Below are positions 1 through 15,530 of a stretch of 64,000 nucleotides of DNA, piece by piece. The stretch lies in the NCBI GenBank assembly GCA_023512835.1, contig CM042091.1:7487079-7551078 (forward strand), in the 5' to 3' direction. A model generated the notes under the pieces. It saw only the letters and a program-made list of their open reading frames with translations, did no database searches and was not told where the DNA came from. The DNA is from Taxillus chinensis (Eukaryota > Streptophyta > Magnoliopsida > Santalales > Loranthaceae). Each line of letters opens with the position of its first letter. Within the stretch, counting starts at the first letter, position 1. The translations under genes and the position numbers were made by a program.

Positions 1-669
1 TAATTACTTTTTTTAAAACATGTTCAACTGTTTTTTATGTTTAAATTTAAACTTAACTTTGGTAAAATAAAAAAAATCGTTTTTCCCTACCGTGATTGTC
101 GACCAAATGTTGCCACTGCCACTGTAAATGTCTGACAAGTTATCACTACCGTAACGGCTGGGCACAGACACAAAGGCTACGCCTACGGGCACACCCTAGC
201 TTGGTTTGTGTTCTTCTAGCTCTCTCTATCTATCTCTCTCTCGGTTGGGCCTCGGGTTCATATAAAATTCTTCTAGGCTTCCCCTGGCATTGGTTTCAAT
301 TTTAGTAGGGCATATCTCTCACGTATCATTTCACTGAAGGAAAATTTGGTCCTTCCTTCGAATGTTTCAGTAATTAAAATTTGCTGAATTGAGAAGAATA
401 TGATTTGAAAACTATGATAAGATACTAAATAAAAGTGACCAAATCATAGGCCTCCAGCTGTCTCATTTTAGATTATTGCTGGCTAAAGTAAGCACTTGAA
501 AAGATGATAATAACCAAATAAAAATTAGGTGTACCTATAGGCGTCGCTCAGAAGTCAAAACCACAAAATAGGCACTGTATAGTACCGTTATAATACTCAA
601 CTTTGAATGTTTATATACCCTATCGTTACATATAGGGCGACCCTAATAATAAATAATAAAACTTCAGTG

Positions 670-670
<1 letters not shown>

Positions 671-712
<42 letters not shown>

Positions 713-730
713 CACACACACATGCACACA
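671..730. repeat. Compound (TA)n-(CA)n microsatellite
   Basis: About 16 TA units at 671-702 are followed by CA units at 704-730, a compound dinucleotide repeat. Two short frames that cross it are translated repeat and not genes. Confidence 0.95.
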
Positions 731-1078
731 CAAACTACTCCCATCATTTGTTTGTTTATGGTTCGACTCGGTCGCTAGTGGAGTTTGAGTGAGAGAAATT
801 TTAGGCAGCATAGATTGGAGTGTAATATTCTAAATCGACGGAGTGAGAGAGGGAGGTAATTGGGTAAATCTCCTTCGGTGGTGCTGTGATAGGAAGAGGA
901 TAATTATTTTAATTGAAAATAATATTTAACCGGTCAACTAGATTTGATGAGTGATTTGGGAAAAAAATAAATAAATTCACTTTAGAGCCATTATGGATAA
1001 TTTTTAAACTTATGGTTATAATTTAATTGTTTTTGAGAAGTATGTAAATAGCTTTGGCTTATAAAAAACATAGAATAA

Positions 1079-1471
1079 GAGCATTTTCAGTAGGTTTAAC
1101 TATAGCAAAAGCTATAACTAAAATTAACTAAATTAATTAAAATATAGTACAACAATATCATTAGCTAAATATAAATTTAATTAAAAATTTAATAAAATTT
1201 AACTCAAATTTAGCTTTTAGCAGAAATATCACATCAGAATTTAATTTTATGTTCTAAAATACCCTTGATAGCCTTGCATTCCGTGTCGCCCTCCGATCCC
1301 CATGCTTGATGAACAAAATGTCAAATTTAAGAATTTAAAAGGATAATTTTAAAAATAGAATGATTTAACATAAAAAATAAATAGAGTAATGATGAAATAA
1401 TTTTATTTAAATTAAAATCATAGCAAAGTATATTTGACTTCAACTTAATTATTTAGCTATTCGAGATGCTT
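1079..1471. mobile_element. Harbinger-like MITE, about 393 bp
   Basis: The left end reads GAGCATTTTCAGTAGG. The right end, reverse-complemented, reads AAGCATCTCGAATAGC, a diverged terminal inverted repeat. TAA flanks both sides (1076-1078 and 1472-1474), the 3-bp target duplication expected of PIF/Harbinger MITEs. Both subterminal parts carry a TAGCAAA-type word. The interior is AT-rich with no coding capacity. The terminal match is imperfect and a 3-bp duplication is weak evidence, so the superfamily is tentative. Confidence 0.5.
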
Positions 1472-4089
1472 TAAGGAGGCCTCATATGCCCGCTTAGTCA
1501 TTAATACAAGCCGCCATCAATGATATACTTAAATAAAAAAATTTAAAAGGGACAAAATGGCACTTTATTTATTCTCTAATTTAAAAGTGTTAATATTCTG
1601 CCACGTAAAAGGTAAAGTGTGAGTATAAACATGATACAAGTTTAAATTTGCATCCATTATTAGAACGCGCGCATCACTAACTTTTGAAAAATGGCACATT
1701 TTTGGAGAGTTAAATGAGAAACTACTCAAGGTAATTGAATTATACTTCAAATTTAAATTGAGTACAAAAACAAATTTTTGCTGCCATTATATAGGCATTT
1801 AATGTGGGGTAGATGAGTCATAAAACGATATTCTTACACACTTGGGTTTGAAGAGTTTTGAGTTCTACCCGATGATATATATCCTAGATGTATATTTTCT
1901 CGTGGGTTACAAGAGATGGTGGTCGTGCTTAATTGGGGTGGCTGAATATACAACCTCGGTCATTTCAGTTTCACCATATATTATTTGCTACTACTTTTAT
2001 AAAAGTACACACCTTGCTTCATTAAGTCCTACTTAAACGACAAAACGTGGGAATCGGTAAACGCCAAGACCCTCCAACAAATGAGCCCCCCTAATAAATT
2101 ACTTATTATATATATGGCCTGTACCATCAGAAACAACAATTATGCAATTAAAGAGTACCCGCATTACATTATTGGTGTCTCACAGCAAAAGACAAGAATG
2201 CAATTAGTTACAACTCGTCCAAGTTCTTTGCACATAAGAACGTAGACTGAGAAAATGAAAAATCATTCCTACCTCTAGCATATAGAGGCAGGTCCAGTTT
2301 TCCAGTGTTCTCCAATATATACCATATAAACTAGCACAGACGCGCTTATACGTTCTTCCCAGGACTGCTCCAAATGGGTCGAGAAACAATCATAGACACT
2401 TCTACAGCCTTTTCCTCAGTCATTTTGTTTTTCTGAAAAAAAAAACTCATGTAATAAAATGATGTTTGGTAAGAATTTGATGAAAACAGTTTTAGCTGTT
2501 TTTGTTTTTAAATATTTTAAAATTCATGCACAATTTTATCGTGGGATTTAAAAAATATCTTCTCCTAAACTTTATCATATTATCTTCTTTTTTCTTGAGA
2601 TTTGATTTTAAAAAACACATTCTTTTTTAAAAATATCATTTTTTATAAAATCATAATTCAACTTTAATACTTCGATAAAATAAAAAAATAGAGTCAAAAA
2701 ATAAAAACAAGAACATCTGCCAAACATCCTCTCACTATCTTTATATATAAAAAATTGCCACACATGGAAGATCACGTGGGTTATAGGTTTAGGGTATTTG
2801 GACAGCCCATTTTCCTAAGAAAAGAGTTTATTTACATGTAAATTATATTGATAATTCATATAAGAATATTTTCTCTTATGTCAGATTAATGGAATAAAAA
2901 AAATTTGAACAATGAATCATACAAGTCTTTTGCTCGTATACATCTGCAGCATCTCATTAGTTCCGACTAACTTATAAGTGAAAACCAATCAACTTATTAG
3001 ACCATTAAAATGATATTACGCCATGTATACACTAGATATTTGCATAAAAAACTTATATATAGACTTTTCCTGTGACTTAACTGTACAATATGTAGACATT
3101 TCTTCTTCTGTTTTTTTCATTTTTGGTTAATCTGAAACCAAGAGATAAATTTGATCCAAATTCGAATAGTATAAGCAAGACAAAACGGCCCAACCAACGC
3201 CGGCCCCAAAATATGCATGTGTGATGGATGGATGTGTACTTGTGACAACAATGGATGTGGAAAATGCTCTCTACAGTGTAAAAACGAGTCCTGGAAGCAG
3301 AAACGCCCATTGCCTTTTCCTTTAATGATCAGAATGAGGTGGAGATGTATGACACATGTCTTCTTGGATGGAGAGGTTGGGAATATGGTTGCAACTGTGA
3401 GGAAAAGCGTGTAAAGATATATCGTATCTCTTTCTCCTCACTTTTTAATTCAACTTGCCTCGTGATGGCTTCCTTAAACAAAAAAACCAAAAACCAAAAC
3501 AAGAGTTCAACAAGGACAGCTACTAAAAAAATAATACACCTAAATCAACCTCCCGCACCTATTATTAAGTAGAAACGTTCGTGCTGATTTTGTTAGGACT
3601 CATACACCCAAAAAAAAAACACACCGGCAAAAACAAAATAATTAAAAGTTACTATACAGCATATATACGGCAACTGTCTCAAAGTCTTTTTTAAAAAACA
3701 ATATATATGATACCCTTAAAATTTAAAAAGAAAAATAATATTTACAACAAGGTTCTATCTTTTCTGTGTCTCTAGTTAATTATATCAGTAAAAATACTTA
3801 AAACTTAAAGTACAGCGTATTGCATGATAAATAGGATGAGAGAAAGAGGGAGGAGCCTTGTGCTGTGGATTTGAACAGGCAGAGATATAAGTATGACATA
3901 AAATTAAGATTTGAAGGCAAAAGATTATATTTTTTTAGAAATCTAAAAACGTCAAACCTCATGTAGGAGTTTAGATGCCGTAGCTCTCGTCCATACCTAT
4001 AAATCAAAATAAATGGGCATAAATCAAATCACTATACGCAAAATTATGACCGTTTAAAGTTTTTGTCAAAAGTTACAGTTAACCGAACC

Positions 4090-4320
4090 CAAAAACTCGT
4101 AGATCTGCCTGTGAGAGATGATCGATGTCTGATCGAGACTTGCTTGAGTGTATATGCTTGAGTCCCTGCTCAAGGCGTGCTCGAGCCCATATGCTTGACG
4201 CCTGCTCAAGTTTGAGGCTCGAACAAGGGCTCAAGCAACCTGGTCGAATAGCCTGTTCAAGTGCATATGCTCGAGCCCTTGCTCGAGCTTGAGCATGCAT
4301 TGACTAAGGTTCTAGCAGGA
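4090..4320. repeat. GAGC/CTTGAGC-rich irregular repeat
   Basis: Words of the type CTCGAGC, CTTGAGC and GCTCAAG recur in both orientations about a dozen times in some 230 bp, several joined to CATATGC. The units are irregular, self-complementary and not a clean tandem array. Similar GAGC-rich patches occur in subterminal regions of plant hAT elements, but no terminal repeats or target duplication were found. Confidence 0.6.
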
Positions 4321-4771
4321 GTTCGAGTGATAATCCGAAAGTACGTTAAATCGTAAAAAAAAGAAGACTAATTTAGCTTATTCTATATCAATCGAAAGCA
4401 TGAAGATACCGCAACATCAAGTATACCTAACAGTCCCTTTGTATAATGAAAAGGAGGAAAAAAGAAAGAATACAAATCACTCGTCACATTTACATTTATA
4501 TTAAATTAATAAAAACAGTTGGAAGAAAGAAAAAGGAAAATAGGATGCAGCCTTCATACGGATTCTTAACCAAATCTTCCACCCCTACTCCCCACACCAT
4601 TCCTTTAAATTCTCTTCTCAACCATTCATTTCTCTGGGATCTCTCACACTTCTCTCCTTTTGCCTTTTGCCTATCGAGAAAGAAAGGAAGGAAAGAGAAA
4701 AGAGGGGAAGGAAAAAAAAAAACTGATCCTAGCCTCTAGGCTTCTCTTTCTCGGAAAGGAAAAAAAAAACT

Positions 4772-6934
<2,163 letters not shown>

Positions 6935-8997
6935 GTCATGAGTCATGACAGACGGGCACACGTTTTCTATTTAGGGACCGAGAGAAAAAGAAGAAACAAA
7001 AAAGGCGATAAGAGTGTGAAGGCGCTTTATTATACCACACAGCCCAAGACTCCAAGTGTGTGTGTGTGTGGGGTGTGTGTGTTACAGACTTACAGGAACA
7101 GGGGGGTTGGGTGGGTGGGTGGGTAATGTGCTGGAAATTGACGAGGTGCACTAAAACTCACTGTTAATTTCCCCATCGGCCCCACTTCTTCTCGACAAGA
7201 AAAGAGACAACCAACGATCCTATAATCCTATAATGGAATGGAGTCTTGGAGACGGGAGGAGCGAGGCAGCATGGTGGGAATAGAGTGAATCGCGTCGTGA
7301 CAAGTATGCAGCAGAACATGTTCGATGAAACCTGCGAGGGACAGGGTCGGTCGAGAACACATCAGCCCCGCCAATCCAAACATGGCTGGCTACATGGGAA
7401 TGAATGAACGACTGTTTATGCTTTTTTTTGCTTTTGGTTTTAATAACGAGAGAGAAGAGAAGGCAGCTCCTCCCTCTTTGTGTACTTATAATAAGAGTAA
7501 CTCAATGCCACCCACCGTCCTCATTTAAATCTCTGGGGCGCAGGTACGTTGATTCTCCGACCAGAAACCTCACATGGCAAAAACAATTTCTTGTTGATGA
7601 GCGTGCGTGGTGTTGGGAAGAAGACAATCATTGGCATTTGCCCTTTAATTCCCCTTTTTTTTTTATGACATGTTGTAGAACATCAACAACATTGATTTTT
7701 CGGTCGGTTTTAATTCCCTTCCACTGCAAGAAATTAGAAAAATCACGTCTTGGGAGTCAATATTACCGGCGGGAACGTTTTTAATCGCCAATTCCACTCA
7801 ATGTGGGTATTAATAACTGTTTCAACGATCCTATCATGTGTTCACCATGAAAAAGTAAACAAGATCACCAAGGCTCCCTTATCCTACTATTTTCAAAAAT
7901 AAAATTATTTTAAAAAATAATTAATTTAAATGAATTACATCAAATTTACTTTTTTAAAAATAATATCATCTTATCATTAATTATATTCTAGGTATTATAT
8001 TATGTTTACAAAAACAAATATCCCCGGCTAACTAACAAATATTATTTTAAATATTTTGAACCATGATATTTTCACAATCGGATTTCAAATTGTTGCACAA
8101 TATCATTTGTCCGTAATGATTTTTGAAAAAAAAAACAATTATATTGCACCACGTCAGCCTCATTTAGAATAATAGTTAAAAAAATATTATTCTAAATATT
8201 TTAAACACTAATATTTATAAATGTTTCGAATTTGAAAACAAATTGATGTGAGCAATATCATTGTGTTAAAAAAAATTACAAATGTTTGATATTGTGCATT
8301 TCGAATAATTATATCCGGATGATTTTTTGCCGGCAGTTTGTTCATTTCCTACGTGTTCAAAGAAAAGATTCACAACATTATGGGAAAAAATAAAACACAA
8401 CAAAACAAAAACAAAAAAGAAAGTCACAATGTCACATTGAAGCATTGTCGTTCCACTTGTCATTTCGCATGATATGGCTGTCTGCCTGTGGAGTGTGGGG
8501 GTGGAATAAATAAGGTCAAACCGACTGCTCACTCAGGCAAGGTGATAGTTGCAGACAGCATTCCAAGGCCAAGCCGACCATACCCCACCCTTGTTTCATG
8601 GTGTCAACTCAATTTACTAACAACTCTACATACAAGTGAGTGAGTAGTACCAACCAAAATACAAACGATCAAATCAGTGATCACACCACGGCTAGTAGCT
8701 GGCTCCTCCTGGGTACAAAACTACTCGTTTGTCAATCCTAATCTGTCAATACCTAACTATTCAACACAATGAAATTTTATACCGACCAACAAATCATACT
8801 CGTTCAATACTCACATCACACTCACTCACTCACTCACTCACATGTCGTATTGGAAGGAGAGAGACTGTAATTATACCCACTTCTCGATCAACACTCAAAC
8901 AACTAAACTTCCCGGCCAGCAAGAAAATGACCCAAACATGCGATGGAAGACATGCCTTGTGCTTTCAACTCTGGGAAGTCATCAGTGGTTGCTACCC
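6935..8997. other. Convergent intergenic region between CKX and ACA
   Basis: Both flanking genes end here, so it should contain their 3' UTRs and poly(A) sites. It has GT-rich and G-rich patches near 7056-7122, then AT-rich DNA. Two diverged copies of a segment of about 75 bp lie at about 8036-8110 and 8188-8263. No coding sequence is supported. Confidence 0.6.
8036..8263. repeat. Diverged direct repeat, two copies
   Basis: The segment near 8036-8110 (AAATATTATTTTAAATATTTTG at its start, CAATATCATT near its end) recurs at 8188-8263 with substitutions and small indels, a period of about 152 bp. It is non-coding. Confidence 0.5.
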
Positions 8998-11900
8998 TCA
9001 AGCCAGATCGGGGCCGCTGGGTAGGTGTTCGTACCCGTCATGGTGCATGGCAGTGGTAGCATGCTTGGCAGACTGGACGGGGATACACTTCAGTACGGCT
9101 CCAACTGGCAAGCTTACAGCCCCAATGAGGACGCTGGCCAACCATAGCTGCCAGCTTAGCGGCACGGTATCCGCAAATGCGCCCAAAAATTCGACCATAA
9201 CGACTTGGAAAGCCACCGTAGAGACCACGACGACCATGAATATCCACCCATCCAATATGCCTCGGAGGACATTTATCTTCTCCATATCACGGCTGTTGAT
9301 CTCATTAAATACCTGGTGAGTTTAAACAGTTGACAAAGCCCGTATGACCAACCATGTTCATTGTAATAGTACTTCAAAAAAGGCCATTTCTTTGCCAGAT
9401 GTGTACCGCACCCGCAGAGAATGAAATATATGATTTTTAGGGGGACTGCAGTGATTGATCGTACCTGGCAGAACACAAAGCAGTTGAATATGAATGTGTT
9501 GAGAATGGAACCAGCATCCGATCCGGCAGGCAGCATTAGAACCCGCTCGCCATCGAACTCGAGAAGCAGGAGGATGGCCAGTTGATAAATGCTTTGCCCT
9601 ATGATGTTCCTCCACATGACCCTAGTGATGAAAGTATCACTCCTTCCCACAGGAGGCCTCTTCATCAGCCCGTCGTTGGGGGGTTCTGTAGCCAGTGCTA
9701 ATGCTCCTAGGGTGTCCATGATCATGTTCACCCACAGCAGCTGAATTGCAGTGAGCGGAGCTGACCCTGAAACCGTTATTGCAGGATTATTAACCGTCGT
9801 TTGTGTGTATGGGAATCGCAGGCTGTTTCATAGTAAGGATTGGTTTAGCGTAAGGGAGTTACGCACCTGAGATGCAAGCAGAAACGAAGTTGAGCACGAG
9901 GGCAACAACGTTGACGGTTAACTGGAACTGAACAAACTTTTGAATGTTTATATAAACTGCACGACCCCATTTGGCAACATTCACTATAGTGGTGAAATTG
10001 TCATCCATGATGACTACATCCGCATTTTCTTTTGCAACCTGCAAGATATTACTCGGGTGAAGGTAGTTAATAATGAGTGACAGGCCAGGCCAGAAGAGTG
10101 GAAAACAGAAATACAGAAACAAAAAAAGAAAACCAAAAAACAAAGCCACAGAAACACACTTCTGTTCCAGCAATGCCCATGGCAAGTCCAATGTCTGCCT
10201 CGTGCAGAGCAGGAGCATCATTGGTCCCGTCCCCAGTTACTGCCACAACTTCTTTGGAAACCTTCCTTAACTGGTTTACTAAGGTATGCTTGTCTAATGG
10301 CAGTGATCGAGCCATCACCTGCACAAATTTTAAAGGGGATTCGGGGTAGGTATTGTTTTGCTGTGTTGGATAATATGAGATTGTTGGTGAGTAAAAATTT
10401 CAACCTGAAGTTTCGGAATCAACGCTGTCATCTCCTGGGAACTCTTATTACGAAAATCTGGCCCTTCAATGGCCAAGCCATCCACGGTCAATATGCCACA
10501 TTCTCTGGCTATCGCTTTTGCTGTATGAATGTTGTCGCCAGTGACCATCCTCACGGTAATCCCAGCAGCTAAACAATTCTTTACGGCGTCCCTAACACCG
10601 GGCCGGACTGGATCTTTGATGCCAATGACTGCTATTAGCGTGTAGCAGTCATCAGGAATAGTGTCCACAGTTGAATCATCTTCTGAGTCTCTAAAAGCCA
10701 GGCAGAGAGTTCTAAGACCTTCGCCAGCAAAACCATTTATGACATCTGATACATTTTTCCTCTTCTCCGGATATAGGGGCACAGATTCTCCATCAGAATT
10801 AACTATATTGTCACACATCGTCAAAATTACTTCTGATGCCCCTTTACAGAATGCTCGAAAACCACCCGTTGGGAGAGACACGAGTACTGACATCTTTTTC
10901 TTAACTGAATTGAAAGGCTCGACCTTCACTATATTAAGTCCCTGGTGAAGGTCACTGGACTCATTGCCTAATAGAAGCCCGAACTCTAATATTGCCGTCT
11001 CTGTTGGAGTACCTAAGATTTCAGATTCTCCATCTTTCCGTATCACCACCTCAGAGCCAGTATTCAGAAATATAGACTGCAGAAGAATGCCCATTAATGT
11101 TCCAGAAAATGAGGATTTCAACACCTCTTTGCTGTTTTGGTTATCTAGATATTTAGTTTCCTCACAAATCCACACTTTATGGACTCTCATGTGATTTGTA
11201 GTCAGAGTGCCAGTTTTATCAGTGCAAATGCAAGTGGAGGATCCCATTGTTTCACAGGCAGAGAGGTGCCTCACAAGAGCCTTATCCCTCATTAATTGTT
11301 TCATCGCAAAAGCAAGGCTTAAGGTCACTGCCAGTGGCAAACCTTCAGGGACTGCAACAACTACAATAGTCACTGCAGTAGCAAAATAATTCAAAAGAAT
11401 CGTTGCATCGCTCCAAGTCCAGTCAGTCAACTTGTTGTCAACTGCCTTGTGCACTAAAAACTGTCCTGTGAGCACAACAAATGTCAGCACCGCGAAACCT
11501 AGACCAATCATTCCAATGATGGTGGCCACTCCATTAAGCTTCACCTGAAGTGGAGTCTCGTCTTCCCCTTCTTCATTCAGGGTTTCCATCAATTTTCCCC
11601 ATTCAGTCTTCATACCAACAGACGTCACCAGCATTTTACCAGAACCATCTTGCACTTTGGTCCCAGACAAAAGAAAAGGCCACTTGTGATCTACATTCAC
11701 CGGCTCACTCTCACCTGTCAAGCTTGACTCGTCGATGGACAAGCTGTAACCTGACATGAAAATCCCATCCGCGGGAACTTGATCCCCAATGGACAGCAGA
11801 ACCACATCTCCAACCACCAAATCAAAGATAGAGACCTTCTGTCTGCACCCATCTCTGTTGACCTGAACAACTATTTTCTTCTTTTCCTTATCCAGCTCCT

Positions 11901-14900
11901 TGAATTGCAAGGACTGCTTATAGTCACTAATTGCGGTAACCATCACTACTAGGATAATGCCAAGTATTATGCCTATGCCATCATACATGCCTGTTGGCCA
12001 CCCCTCAGTCGCAATTCCGACACCTGTGGAAACTGCAGCACATACCATGAGAATCATCAGAGTCAAGTCTTGCAACGCCTCCCAAACAAACATCCAGAAT
12101 GCTTTGGAAGGCTTCTCCACGTATTTATTGAAACCAAAGGTATTTTGCCTCGTGGGTACGTCACTTGTGATTACACCATCATTCAGGGAAACGGACAATT
12201 TCATTGCGATTCCTTCAACACCTCCATGAATATCTAAGCCTCCACTGTCATGGTTGCGAGCAATGACTGCGAGGTCATCAGGGTCTATGCCAAAACCTGC
12301 TTCTCTCACCTCTTCTGTGAGCCTGTACTCAACTCGTTTACCAGCTGCACAAGGCAAATAAGCAAGCATATAAAATCAAGGAAACCATGGTCCAAGAGAA
12401 TAAAATTATAATTTAGGGATTTTTTTTTTAATTGCCGTACCGTCAATAAAATGGAATGCGGCCTTTTGCACATAGAAGGCCACTCTAAACTTTTCCTGTC
12501 ACAGAGAAAAAAAATATGACAAAATGTAATCTTTAAAACCGTCTAATATTCAATAACAAATAGCTGATATTCAACAGTCTCAACCAGAGGAACCTCTTCT
12601 AAATGATTTTCAAATTGAAAACTCACGATGCTGGATGCCTACCACATTCTAAGGAAACAAGATTGTCAGTCAGTGTGTATGTTCATGGTCATGAGAACAT
12701 CAAAACAAAATTTTCTTCTGTTATTTAACTTATGTTAGGCATTTATGCTCCTTGAATAATTAAAACAAACATTAAATTGCCAGATTTGGAGGTCATCTAG
12801 TGGGAGTAACAAGGATTGTTTGGGCTTACAATGGTGCCAAGAAAGAACTTGGCATAACAATTATAGCACCATAGCTGCATCGCATGGGGGATAAACGATG
12901 AATTGTTAACCTGTGGCCTTGGGTCCCATCTCAAAACCAATTGGCATCAAGGGGGATTAGGATTACACTGGCTCAAATTTAATTGCCTGGAGGCTTCCGC
13001 TAATCCCCATGTGGTCTCAAAACTCACCTCACGTGGGTAACACGTGGAAGGAGTGCACAGGGGTATGGGTCCACATCTCACGTAGAGCGAACCTCCAATT
13101 CTAACAGTAGCTCCAATAGAAGTATGAATGAGATGTTGGTTCAATAGATTAATTATACATCAGCTAACGTTATGAACCTAAAATATTCTTTCCTCTCTTT
13201 CCTTCTTCATCCCTCCATGCCGCCCTCCCCCTCCCTCTCCCACTGTCTCCAGCCTCCTCCTCCTCCCTCCCCGCATCACCCCTACCCCCGTCGCTCTCCC
13301 TGCATCGCTCATCCCTCCTCCCTGCAGTAGGGTGGCAGGCAGGCTAGCGGGTTGATGTGGAAGCATCGATAGAGCCAACATAGTATTACTTTCCATGTTC
13401 ATGATGGCTTATCATTGATCATGCAATACTAATGGGATATTAATCAACGTAACCCCGTACAGAACAATGGAGTGTAATTCAATAATAACATTATGAAAAT
13501 ATAAAAATTGTTAACACGGATGATGACAAATTAATCCGCTGGGTGTTGGGTAATAATGAAGACAGATTTTTCAAAAATAAAATCAGGACCAGGACCTAGC
13601 TAGCTAGCTAGCACAGTGGTGTCATCACCGACTAGCTATAACAACAACAACTCCTCCACAAACCAAAATCCTTAAATGTAGTAGGGCGGGGCATTTGATT
13701 GGTTGCTGTTGTTGTCTAGCCAGCGTCTGTTGCCCGTCTAGTTCCCCTATTTTCATGATTCCTCTTCTGTCACAGTAAATGACGATTGACGACTACTAAA
13801 AATATGCATATAAAAAGTTTGAACTACAGCGTGCCGTGTCAACTAAACTTATGACAACATGCATAGAAGTCTGATTGGCCGATGATACTTAAAAACTGTC
13901 ATATCTCGCTCAAGCTCCTCCCCGATCCTATCCTTTGTGTAAGTAAGGACAGGCCATCATTAACTAACACACAGAAAATTAATATTGATACGAGGGGTCC
14001 GTATTAATTTTGGTCTAATGTATAGTATGTGGCATGTGGCACGTGTTTGAAGGGATGATGTGGCGAGTCAGAGAAATGTTGACGCAGGCGTTAAAATTAC
14101 CTTGAAACTTTGAAATTTTCAAAGTTCTCATTTTGATGTGGACTAAAATTATGTCATTTTTTTTTAAAGTAATTTAATTCGAAAAATAGATTTTAGTTCG
14201 AAAAAATTATATTTTTACTCTCTCAATTTCGATTAATTTGAGATTTGGATCATCAAATTTTACATTCCTCGTTTCTCTCTCTTTTCCTCACTTTCTCTCT
14301 CTAAAAAGACAAGAATGGTTGAGAAAAAAAATCTCAAAATAATCACTCAAGACAAAAGAATGCTTGGAGAAATGAGATTTTAAAATGTAGAATTAGATTA
14401 CTTTTAAATGTAATTTTTATTTTCAGCCCAAAATAATTTTTTTTATCTCAAACTAAACTTTATTTGTTAATGAATTACTTGGAGATAAGGAAGTTAGTTC
14501 TTTTATCGATTTAATTGAGCCGACTGATGTATCTCCCTACACATTAGCCGATTGCACATCATTGTCATACAATAACCACAACCGTAGCCGTGCACTCAGG
14601 ATTAATATGGACGAAGCTTTCCTGCTACTTTAACCATTATATTGACGTTCGGAAGACACTATTAACTCTGACCTCTAATTCTCAATAATAATTAAAAAAA
14701 ATCTTAAAAAACTGTGGGATAGCCGGCAGACAGTATTCAAAAGTTGTCTGCACCAAACCACCAACTTAGATTGAATAACGGTGTGGACGCCGTCACGCCG
14801 GGAAAAGACTAGACATCTGGCCATGAAAGTTAATTTGTTGTTTTGACTTTTGACATTTCGTTTCATAATCAACACCGACGACGCTGCAGCGCTAGGAATC

Positions 14901-15139
14901 ATGCAAACTGATACTACTGCAATTTAAATTAATATACCTACCCAAAACCCAGAAAAAAAAAATCAACTAAATCAATAAATTTTTTATATAGACACCTATC
15001 AAATAATATATCCTCCCATGTTATTGATGTAGGGCTACCCAAAGGAGCCCGGGAGAGAATCGATTCCATCGAAGATGTGATCACCAAAACAAACACTTAC
15101 GTAATCGATCAACGTTAATGCACCAACTTTAAATGACCA

Positions 15140-15177
<38 letters not shown>

Positions 15178-15396
15178 TGTATAGAGAGAGAGAGATTGGA
15201 CAAGATGCGAATAAAATAAAACCTGTATATTGTTGCGCTTCCTCTGAGATTCAGCTCTCTTGGCGAGATCAGCAACCATGCGAAACCTCCGGCGAGGGTT
15301 CTTGACGACGGAAACGGCGGATCTCCATCTTCTCAGGGCCTCTTCCGACGTTCTCTTCGGCTCCACGGCGAAGTTCTCCCTCAGATACCTCTCCAT
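8998..15396 (-). CDS. ACA4: Autoinhibited P-type Ca2+-ATPase (ACA4/ACA11-type), 7 exons, 1038 aa
   Basis: P2B calcium pump that removes cytosolic Ca2+; Arabidopsis ACA4 and ACA11 act at vacuolar membranes. Exons on the minus strand: 15396-15223, 12495-12441, 12344-10405, 10318-10160, 10038-9867, 9766-9465, 9312-8998, all GT-AG and in phase. Exons 1-2 encode the N-terminal autoinhibitory, calmodulin-binding region ([19 protein letters not shown] and [15 protein letters not shown]). Visible motifs: TGES at 286-289, PEGLP at 409-413, DKTGT at 452-456 with the phosphorylated Asp, and TGDGTND at 751-757. The C-terminus ends [15 protein letters not shown], like the ACA4/ACA11 tail as I recall it, and unlike ACA1/ACA2. 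The start is ATG 15396; an upstream in-frame GTG is not used. ACA4 versus ACA11 cannot be settled because one ancestral gene may equal both. Confidence 0.95.
12496..15222 (-). other. Long first intron of the Ca2+-ATPase gene
   Basis: 2.7 kb without supported coding sequence. It contains a pyrimidine-rich, GC-richer island on the plus strand at about 13180-13330. A stretch at about 12900-13100 uses phrasing common in LTR or SINE remnants (CTCAAAACCAATTGGCATC). The rest is AT-rich. The intron separates the exon with the calmodulin-binding region from the rest of the pump. Confidence 0.7.
15145..15174. repeat. (AT)n microsatellite in ACA intron 1
   Basis: About 15 uninterrupted AT units starting some 50 nt inside the intron after the first exon of the Ca2+-ATPase gene. 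A GA run follows at 15183-15194. Confidence 0.9.
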
Positions 15397-15508
15397 CGGA
15401 TTCACCACGTACCCGGGGCCCGCCTGCTAGCTGCTCTGACTCCGTCCGTACGTAGTCCGTACCGATTCAATTTGAAGATCCAACAGCGAAGAGCGACGGT
15501 GATGCGGA

Positions 15509-15530
15509 GATATATATATATATATTATAC
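15509..15530 (-). promoter_or_regulatory. Candidate TATA region of the Ca2+-ATPase gene
   Basis: Read on the minus strand, a TATAATATATATAT run lies about 115-135 nt upstream of the ATG at 15396, a plausible distance for a plant TATA box plus a short leader. Because it is also a simple repeat, promoter use is inferred. Confidence 0.35.

Larger units (their letters stand above)
1..4771. other. Intergenic region upstream of the CKX gene
   Basis: No gene is supported here. All open frames are short and resemble no family I recognise. The stretch is AT-rich. It holds a MITE-like element (1079-1471), a (TA)n/(CA)n microsatellite (671-730), a GAGC-rich repeat patch (about 4090-4320), and a purine-rich leader just before the cytokinin dehydrogenase start. 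A TATA-like word sits near 4497-4506, about 270 nt before the start codon. Its use as a promoter is only a guess. Confidence 0.6.

Noticed and set aside
8729..9319. 196-codon plus-strand frame
   Set aside because: It overlaps the last exon of the Ca2+-ATPase on the other strand, which has clear family similarity.
10330..12369. Single 679-codon frame as the whole Ca2+ pump
   Set aside because: It covers only exon 3 with intron read-through at both ends; the N-terminal and C-terminal parts lie on six other exons in phase.
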